The notes beneath the pieces were generated by a model that was given only the letters and a program-made list of their open reading frames with translations, was not told the DNA's origin and ran no database searches. Below are positions 58,601 through 64,000 of a stretch of DNA of 64,000 bases, piece after piece. Each line of letters starts with the position of its first letter. Within the stretch, counting starts at the first letter, position 1. Origin of the DNA: Sanguinoderma infundibulare (Eukaryota > Basidiomycota > Agaricomycetes > Polyporales > Polyporaceae); assembly GCA_032821775.1 (NCBI GenBank), contig JAVLRN010000011.1, forward strand, positions 372,001-436,000, in the 5' to 3' direction. The position numbers and the translations under genes are program-made.

Positions 58601-59170
58601 AAAGCCGAACATTGCAGAGGTACGTCACAACTAGGCTCTACGAGCCATACAAATTTACGCTTACTCGATTGCCCTCATGCAGCCTGACGACGCACGCGAG
58701 CAACTTCAATCGCCGTATGTCCTGCAGACGGTCTCATTCCACCTCAAGTCAATAATCGGGACCACCAACGACGACGATTCCCTCACTCCGGTTGGGGCTA
58801 TTTCTCTTGCCGCTGCAGCTGTAAGTTTCGTGTCACAAACACCGCGCATCTGCTAACCGAAAGATAGGTTGAGCAGGCTTTTAAGTGGCACGTTGAGGGC
58901 CAACCCAAGGGCCTTGCACGTCCGCCGTTCTCGAAGCGTCGTGCAGGCCCTCTTACTGGCGAATGGCGAGAGACGGGTGTCCAGGATCTAGTCGACCGTC
59001 CGAAACGTATGCAATCGTTGCTCGACCGCGCATCGGCGCTGTTAGATCTCAAGGACGGAGCTGACAGTGGGATGGTGGCGGCGAGTACTGCAGGTCCACG
59101 CCGCTCGCTCTACCGGCGCGAGCGTAGCAGTTCCCCGCCTGCCCCAGTTGATGATACCCATATGATATAA
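52602..59170 (+). CDS. DUF6532 domain protein encoded by the transposon
   Basis: Start MSGKRRRGGGRGCGQGRGGK, a basic N-terminus followed by low-complexity sequence. Splicing gives GIEA-ADTPGPTADSRYTLRK and an Ala/Lys-rich coiled coil (MSEIMAEAAAKRAAEKSI). Joining 53,171 to 54,742 restores YFDTSITEDNPTENQIEDYE. The chain continues SERQTSAHQRSTPART, ASKTSNVQSNKRKPEDTEPN and TRPANPQDTPTSAFRPNW. Joining 55,907 to 57,994 restores GKEN-GFVIRQVSEKAEKKK, a Lys-rich nuclear-type stretch. The DUF6532 domain follows: LPDWTKPTIKTAIVPSIIEY, YTLAKKDRIYRW, YQWVCNAIKPGGEATFGKP, SPYVLQTVSFHLKSIIGT and VEQAFKWHVEGQPKG; stop 59,168-59,170. One junction near 55,560-55,630 is unresolved and may hold a frameshift. 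The domain is common in Agaricomycetes with unknown role; placement beside the transposase suggests an accessory DNA-binding protein, which is inference. Confidence 0.75.
53400..54060 (-). pseudogene. Unidentified host-like fragment in a DUF6532 intron
   Basis: Inside intron 53172-54741, antisense to the DUF6532 gene. One frame reads MRNCEHNIDDLYLDVDPARS, LEDEDKENVPTEDYDVNKD and ENMRPPHLAPDVLGE. A further piece near 53,600-53,400 reads KSSSPVKPSTARRAVTALDE and SSKTYMPNRRQ. This looks like the disordered N-terminal part of a nuclear protein. I cannot name it. Confidence 0.4.
54121..54500 (+). pseudogene. Fragment of an IRG-like dynamin-related GTPase
   Basis: In intron 53172-54741, same strand as the DUF6532 gene. 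It reads ILDWQYFKQKGLYVFNAFIA, GIPCYIVRSKADVHIRNVM (RSKAD corresponds to the guanine-specificity motif), then in a second frame LEREAREHFITATRQNM and in a third ELPDQRVYIVWNSTMLSIVR. This order matches the middle and C-terminal part of fungal IRG-like GTPases. Two frame changes show it is decayed. The N-terminal P-loop part is absent. Confidence 0.6.
55921..56349 (-). pseudogene. C-terminal fragment of carnitine O-acyltransferase
   Basis: In intron 55908-57993, antisense to the DUF6532 gene. Uninterrupted reading: FRKAISRHLQYAAWAADGQG, VDHHLFSLKKLLKEGEPVP, TNHWELSTSQLSSPFKEGRS, YGEIVPDGYGLSYSIGDHY and VRWTITSLRQDT, with a stop at 55,921-55,923. The WELSTSQ, PDGYG and YSI blocks are diagnostic of the carnitine acetyltransferase C-terminus, including residues that bind carnitine and CoA. 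The catalytic His domain and everything before it are missing, so it cannot be an enzyme. Confidence 0.75.
56350..57876 (-). pseudogene. Fragment of Raptor/KOG1 (TORC1 subunit)
   Basis: In intron 55908-57993, same orientation as the acyltransferase fragment and directly upstream of it. Readings include FPNSSEHQVVCAFILSTIAR, a low-complexity Arg/Glu and Pro/His/Gln-rich insertion, REHVFDVCLEHLDNGDFLLR, QWSALFIAQI, GVQDKLIALLSDNSPKVRG and TTFSNLLELSVDPLIP. These are consecutive pieces of the Raptor HEAT-repeat region. The caspase-like N-terminus and WD40 C-terminus are absent and the frame changes between pieces. Confidence 0.65.
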
Positions 59171-59255
59171 CCTAAGTCGCCGCCGTATATACCAGGCTTC
59201 CATCAGCGAGTTACACATGCGCATATGGCAGCCCGCGCCTCCCGTCCATACGTCT

Positions 59256-59418
59256 GAAATGTCTGACAGTCTGAAAGGTCTGGCAGTCCCCTGGCGAAAA
59301 CCTCTGAACAGCAAAAAAAAAGCTCTGACTTCTGAGCTCTGTCGTGTCTGAAATGCATCTGAAAATGTCTGAAAATGTCTGAAAACGTCTGAAATGTCTG
59401 TCACAGACGTCTCAGAAC
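59256..59418. repeat. Right subterminal TCTGA repeats
   Basis: A dense cluster of TCTGA, mostly as TCTGAAAATG or TCTGAAATG variants, with a few CTGACAG and TCAGA units. It mirrors the cluster at 45,804-45,880 just inside the opposite end. Confidence 0.7.
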
Positions 59419-59433
59419 TTGCACGAATTTCTG
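59412..59433 (-). repeat. Right terminal inverted repeat of the transposon
   Basis: The reverse complement begins CAGAAATTCGTGCAAGTTCT, matching the left end at 45,787 at about 19 of 22 positions. Confidence 0.65.
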
Positions 59434-60496
59434 AAGTTGATGCGGGATCCGAGTCCTAGGGCGCGCCTTTTGGCGCGAGCCAAGGACTGCCGGGCGTCGG
59501 CGGTGGTGCCTGCAGTTCCAAGATGTGCGACGAACATACTACATTGGCATGGCTGTCAGAGCACCATGGAAAGATCAGAGTCAACTTGGGGTGCTCACAA
59601 CCAGTGTTTGCCCACGCTCGGACAGCCGACCGCTTTCGTACCAACCGATGGTCACGTCTACGATAGAAATGAGCCACCATGGACATGTACCGGTCGGCGG
59701 GTTACATACCTCACTCGCACTCTCCTCCGCTGGAAGCACGCCAGCGGTGGTTCCGAATGCGCGCGCCACGGTTTCTATCGAATCTGGGGGATGTTCTACT
59801 CTGTCGGACGGATCAGACAGGGGAGAGTTCACTCTCGTGGCGGCAGTCGACGTTGCCGCGGGGGCGGACTATAGAAATCCTGCGTGAGCAAAAGGCGAGG
59901 GGTATCGGGAAATGACCCCGAGTCCGTACCGACGCCGTGCTGATGCTGGGTTCTACGAACAAACAACCAGCCAGGCGACAACCGCGCTCGACGAGCACCT
60001 AGAACGACGTGCGTCAGCCAAGGAGACCTGTGAAATTGCTTACACACTTACGAGAGAGTCAAGGGGTTTGACAGGAAGAGGGGTGGCGTATACCATCGAG
60101 TAGACTAGGGATCAGAACATCAGCAACTCGGAGGTCGTAAACGAAGCACCAATGAATACAGAAGAATATGTCTGTCAAACGTCAAGGACTTGGAACCTTC
60201 GAAAAGCAATAGTGCGGCAGACGTCCGTTTCACGAAAGACCCCACTTAATGGGCACACAGTTCCGCGGATGCGAACGCTTAGACATAAAAGTGCTCACCT
60301 CCGACGAGAACCGCCGAGATCGCGAAAGTAGGTGTGAGAATAAAAGCAACCATGTCGTCCAGCAACTGGGGAGACAGGGGAAAGAACGAATTCGAAGATT
60401 TGAAGACGTGCACGAAGACGAGACTGTCTGGGCGAGGGACCTGGCATTCCCCCATGCACGATGTCTGCACTTATACTCGTCCCTCATGGGGCCTAC
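59434..60496. other. Gap between the transposon and the second inverted-repeat element
   Basis: Overlapping frames on both strands (59,419-60,103 and 60,230-60,580) have no recognisable domain. A short GC-rich hairpin (GCGCGCC-TTTT-GGCGCG) lies near 59,461. No gene supported. Confidence 0.4.
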
Positions 60497-61067
60497 CTGT
60501 CGCGTGCACACGCGTCTGTTCCATGATTGTCGGCTTTGCTCTCTTCCACCTACCGACCGCCGTCCTACTGTGAACACCATCAGTATCTGTTTGGGAGCCC
60601 TTAGTCTCGGTTGTCATGAACATCTGTGGGTTATGACACGTTGTTTCGACTGATAGACCACCATTCTGTTGATCAAGTTGGACCTGGCACAGCATGGGCG
60701 ATAATTTAACCAATGTTGCCATTGAACATTTGGTAAGCTGTCGCCCGCATATTCAATGTTGACCATCTAGCATGCTGATACAACCCAGTCGAAGACCCTC
60801 ATCTTCCTCGCTTCTCAACGTCTCCCCAGGACTTCCTCAAGACTGCCAGATGTAAAGTGCGGCTTTACGCCCGCTGTGCACTGCCAGCCATTACCCAACA
60901 GCCTGAGTGGGCGTTATTGCTGGCTTTAGCCTAGGTAGCAAGACATTCGACGTCTACTCTGTTCCATGGCCTCCGCAATACGCATCCACTCTCACCTCTC
61001 TGTTGCGTCTCCAGTGCAGCCTGCCGCGTCAGGGTCGCATCTCGGATGCAGCAAGCCGCGTCGCTCC

Positions 61068-61140
61068 GCGTCAGTGTCGCATCCGTGTCGCGTCCGTGTC
61101 GCGTCAGTGTCGCGTCAGTGTCGCGTCCGTGTCACGTCGG
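61068..61140 (+). repeat. 11-bp minisatellite in the left arm
   Basis: About six tandem units of GTGTCGCGTC(A/C) with small variations. The right arm keeps only about one unit at the matching place (near 62,045), so the array expanded or shrank after the arms formed. Confidence 0.75.
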
Positions 61141-61317
61141 GGGGCGGCATGCCGCGTCTATCCGCATCACAGTCGCGTCGCAGTGCACCACTGAGCGTCA
61201 GGTGTGCGCTTCTAGAACCAACACCAAACTTGAGGTACGCACCACTTGACGGATCCGAGTTTGACAATGACGTGCGCCTGGGCACACAGAAAGACGATCA
61301 CAATGTACTCCACCATG

Positions 61318-61772
61318 CTTCCACGCGACGAACGTCGAGGCGCGGCAGTGCCGGAACAGCATAAACTTTGGGGGCGGGCTCCAGACGGAGGTCTCGTCTG
61401 CGATCTGCAACAAGTGCGAGGAGATACTGTTCAAGTACGGGCGGCAGGCGTATGAGGCGAACAAGGCGCATGTGGTGATGCCTGCGCTGGAGGCGGTCGT
61501 CGAGGCGAACACGCTGCTGTCTGGGCTGGGGTTTGAGTCTGGGGGACTGGCGGCGGCATATGCGGTGAGTGATCCGTTCCGGCTTTTTGATGACTCAAGG
61601 GCGGGCGGAGCAGGCGTGGTGCGGTTACGGGGGGTAATGGTGCGTTGCTGACCATCTTATCACGGGCAGATCCACCGGAATCGTCTGCGAACTCGTCCTC
61701 GACGGATCCCCCACGACCGAGCTCGATCGCTACATTGAGCTCATGCTCTCTGTCGACCTCCCGGTGACGCTG
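61318..61772 (+). pseudogene. Glycerol dehydrogenase (GldA-type) fragment in the spacer
   Basis: Reads [60 protein letters not shown] and [19 protein letters not shown], then a GTGAGT donor. After a gap of about 110 bp it resumes with GIVCELVLDGSPTTELDRY and IELMLSVDLPVTL. The block [15 protein letters not shown] is diagnostic of iron-type glycerol dehydrogenases. The short linking exon with the metal-binding His is not found, and both ends of the gene are missing. Retention of an intron boundary shows it came from genomic DNA. Confidence 0.7.
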
Positions 61773-62738
61773 CATTGTTCTGCTTCGTGTCGCATCACAG
61801 CCGCGTCGTGTGGCGTCGTGTGGCGTCACAGAGCCGCGTCCTTTCGCGCCGTGGCGCGTCATGGTGCGCCACAGCGCGTCGTGTCGTATCACGACTCTGC
61901 ATTTTCGTTATGCCCGTCAAACTCGGATCCGTCAAGTGGTGCGTACCTCAAGTTTGGTGTTGGTTCTAGAAGCGCACACCTGACGCTCAGTGGTGCACTG
62001 TGACGCGACTGTGATGTGGACGGACGCGGCATGCCGCCCCCCGACGCGACACTGACGCGGAGCGACGCGGCTTGCTGCACCCGAGACGCGACCCTGACGC
62101 GGCAGGCTGCACTAGACGCAACAGAGAGGTGAGGGCGGATGCGTATTGTGGAGGCCATGAAACAGAGTAGACGTTGAACTTCTTGCTACTTAGGCTAAAG
62201 CCGGCGATAACGCCCTGCTCTCACTCAGGCTGTCGGGTAATAGCTGGCAGTGCACAGCGGGCGTAAAGCCGCACTTTACATCTGGCAGTCTTGAAGAGGT
62301 TTTGGGGAGACGTTGCGAAGCGAGGAAGATGAGGGTCTGGGTTGTATCAGCATGCTAGATGGTCAACATTGAATATGCGGGCAACAGCTTACCAAATGTT
62401 CAATGGCAACATTGGCTAGATTATCGTCTATGCTGTGCCAGGTCCAACTTGATGAACAGAATGGTGGTCTATCAGTCGAAACAACGTGTCATAACCCACA
62501 GATGTTCATGACAACCGAGACTAAGTCGAATAGGGCTATATCAATGGTGTTCACAGTAGGACGGCGGCCGGTAGGTGAAAGAGAGCAAAGCCGACAATCA
62601 TGGAACAGACGCGTGCACGCGACAGTAGCGGCACTGTGGCGCGGCCCGGCCCCGCGCGTCACGACTCTGCATATTCTCAGCTGTAGGCCCTCTCTGAAGC
62701 CAGCGCGATCGACTATCCGCTCATTATATACAACATAC

Positions 62739-64000
62739 CTATCTACCAAAGAGTGCACGCTCGATAACTCTGTACGCAGGATAGCAGATCGCAGCAACTG
62801 TGAACCCCACGATGATCCCGATATCTCCAGTGCCTGCCTTAGCAATCGGCCCTTCGTACCACGCCTGCGACATGCAAGGTATAACGATGCCGGCGGCACA
62901 GAGAAAGGCGAAGACGGCGGCGAGTCCTAGAGGGAGCCTCGTCGGGTCGGACCACTGCGAGAGGTCATACCGCTCCCAGTCGTTCTTGCGAAAGGCAATG
63001 TGTTCGATGATGATAATCGCAGCGAAGAGGGCGGTCCAGTAGCCGACGATGCTGAAGATGTCGACGAAGGTCGCGTAAAAGTCCTTTGCGGCCACGATTG
63101 CGATGGGTAACCCTCTAAAGAACGAGTTGAGTGATGATTGTATCTACACGGGCTCACAGGGAGGATTGCTCACATGGCCACGGCGATGACGGCATAGACA
63201 TAGCGCGGGACGCGTCTAAGCGAAGCGTGGATTGCCATGAAGCTCCACACGAGGGTGTATATCGTCGGGACGCAGGAGCTGGGCACGAAGAGCGCGATGA
63301 CCACCATCAGAAACTTGCCGAACCCGCCCGCGGGAGACAGAATGGCATTGACAAGGCCGCCGACGCTGTTCCCGTTGTCGAAACCGGTGACCCATTCGGG
63401 CACAGCGGGCGCCGCGGCCGCGAACGCAGCGCCGAGCATGTTCGCAATAAGCTATTGAAGGCTGTGAGCGCGCTTTTGAATGCACGGACTTGACGTGAAG
63501 CTTACGCTAGCGGAGAGGAATCCGGCATAACTGTACAAGAAGACGCGCATGCTATCCACCGACGTGTCAGTACCATGCAGGGAGCGGACAGGTGGTTGAC
63601 GATGGAAACCTAGATGCCTTGCTAGTGTGGTACACGCCGTAGTCGGGGGTGTTGACATCCCAACTGAGGATACTTGATGCAACAGTAGTCCCGAAAGTCA
63701 CGATTGAGGTCGCCGATGCTGGCTGATTGGGGGGAATGTGGCTCCCAAGATGCTTGCCTCCAGTGGCGAGCATGGCAATATAGACAGCAATGCACGGGAT
63801 CCATGCCACTGACTCATACCTGTGCATCGGAAGAAGTTCATACGCAGCATAAACGACTCGGAGGACCATTATCTCTCACCAGTGGATGACACGGTAGCCG
63901 AAAAATGTGACCTGGTGCTAAACGTCAGTGAGTGGGTTGGGAAAATGTCGGTCTCGTACCCCGCCGCTGTAACCTCGCACCGCTCCATGCCCGATATCTG
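62739..64000 (-). CDS. NCS1-family purine-cytosine permease, C-terminal part
   Basis: Proton symporter for purines and cytosine in the plasma membrane (Fcy2-like, NCS1 family). The gene enters from the right edge, so the N-terminus lies outside the window. Visible pieces in order are FFGYRVIHW (about 63,900), YESVAWIPCIAVYIAMLATG, ATSIVTFGTTVASSILSWDV, VPEWVTGFDNGNSVGGLVNA, GGFGKFLMVVIALFVPSSCV, YATFVDIFSIVGYWTALFAA, IIIIEHIAFRKNDWERYDLS and the last helices with MSQAWYEGPIAKAGTGDIG; stop 62,739-62,741. Introns are short. Appears intact as far as it goes. Confidence 0.85.

Larger units (their letters stand above)
45787..59433. mobile_element. Plavaka-like DNA transposon, about 13.6 kb, with cargo in introns
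   Basis: Boundaries are proposed from matching inverted ends (45,787-45,808 and 59,412-59,433) just outside two genes that converge on the ends. Clusters of TCTGA/TCAGA lie directly inside both ends, like the subterminal repeats of CACTA-group elements. The minus-strand transposase and plus-strand DUF6532 gene start about 200 bp apart in the centre. Four introns (47449-49455, 49830-51060, 53172-54741, 55908-57993) total about 6.9 kb, half of the element, and contain gene fragments unrelated to transposition. The transposase reads through without a stop, which suggests recent activity. I found no convincing target-site duplication, so the exact ends are uncertain by several bases. Confidence 0.75.
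60497..62625. mobile_element. 2.1 kb inverted-repeat element enclosing a gene fragment
   Basis: Left arm 60,497-61,265 (769 bp) and right arm 61,916-62,625 (710 bp) are inverted copies. They begin CTGTCGCGTGCAC and meet the spacer at GAGTTTGAC. The arms are less alike than those of the 43-kb palindrome; much of the length difference comes from an 11-bp tandem repeat expanded only in the left arm. The 650-bp spacer carries a glycerol dehydrogenase fragment. No target-site duplication recognised. Confidence 0.8.

Noticed and set aside
1..64000. CRISPR arrays, operons or bacterial-type signals
   Set aside because: No spaced direct repeats of that kind were seen, and the spliced genes show the DNA is fungal nuclear.

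Overview
This window is nuclear DNA of a filamentous basidiomycete, most likely an Agaricomycete. Nearly every gene is cut by introns of about 50-60 bp. It also carries families I know as largely restricted to or expanded in these fungi: DUF6533 membrane proteins, a DUF6593 protein, a DUF6532 protein and a Plavaka-type transposase. All gene models here were built by hand from splice sites and reading frame. No search was run.

Left part (0.7-18 kb) is mostly ordinary host genes: an MRS2-type mitochondrial Mg2+ channel (minus), an uncharacterised protein, the proteasome ATPase RPT6, a single-pass membrane protein, a MOV10/SDE3-like SF1 helicase with N-terminal zinc fingers, and a secreted GH18 chitinase (minus).

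Middle part (18-43 kb) is a duplicated accessory block. Four plus-strand DUF6533 genes (starts 20291, 23187, 25877, 36151) share an odd gene structure with 10-nt and 20-nt micro-exons. A last-exon fragment of the same family sits at 22.4 kb. Between the third and fourth copies lie a polyketide synthase relic, a second MOV10-like helicase with the same ten-exon structure as the first, a DUF6593 gene and a small inverted-repeat element. A monooxygenase scrap, an LRR membrane protein and a small acidic protein follow.

Right part (43-62.6 kb) is dominated by mobile DNA. At 43.3-45.4 kb is a near-perfect 2.07 kb palindrome. At 45,787-59,433 is an apparently intact ~13.6 kb Plavaka-like transposon with matching ends and TCTGA-rich subterminal repeats. 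It has two divergent genes, a transposase (minus) and a DUF6532 protein (plus), which start about 200 bp apart. Each gene can be read in frame only if two of its introns are 1.2-2.1 kb long. Those four introns hold pieces of unrelated genes: a zinc-ribbon gene, an unidentified (perhaps F-box/LRR) fragment, an IRG-like GTPase, and Raptor/KOG1 plus a carnitine acyltransferase C-terminus. At 60.5-62.6 kb a second large inverted repeat encloses a fragment of a glycerol dehydrogenase gene.

The window ends in the C-terminal part of an NCS1 purine-cytosine permease (minus). The main proposal is that the 13.6 kb element is a gene-fragment-collecting transposon that keeps its cargo inside its own introns.
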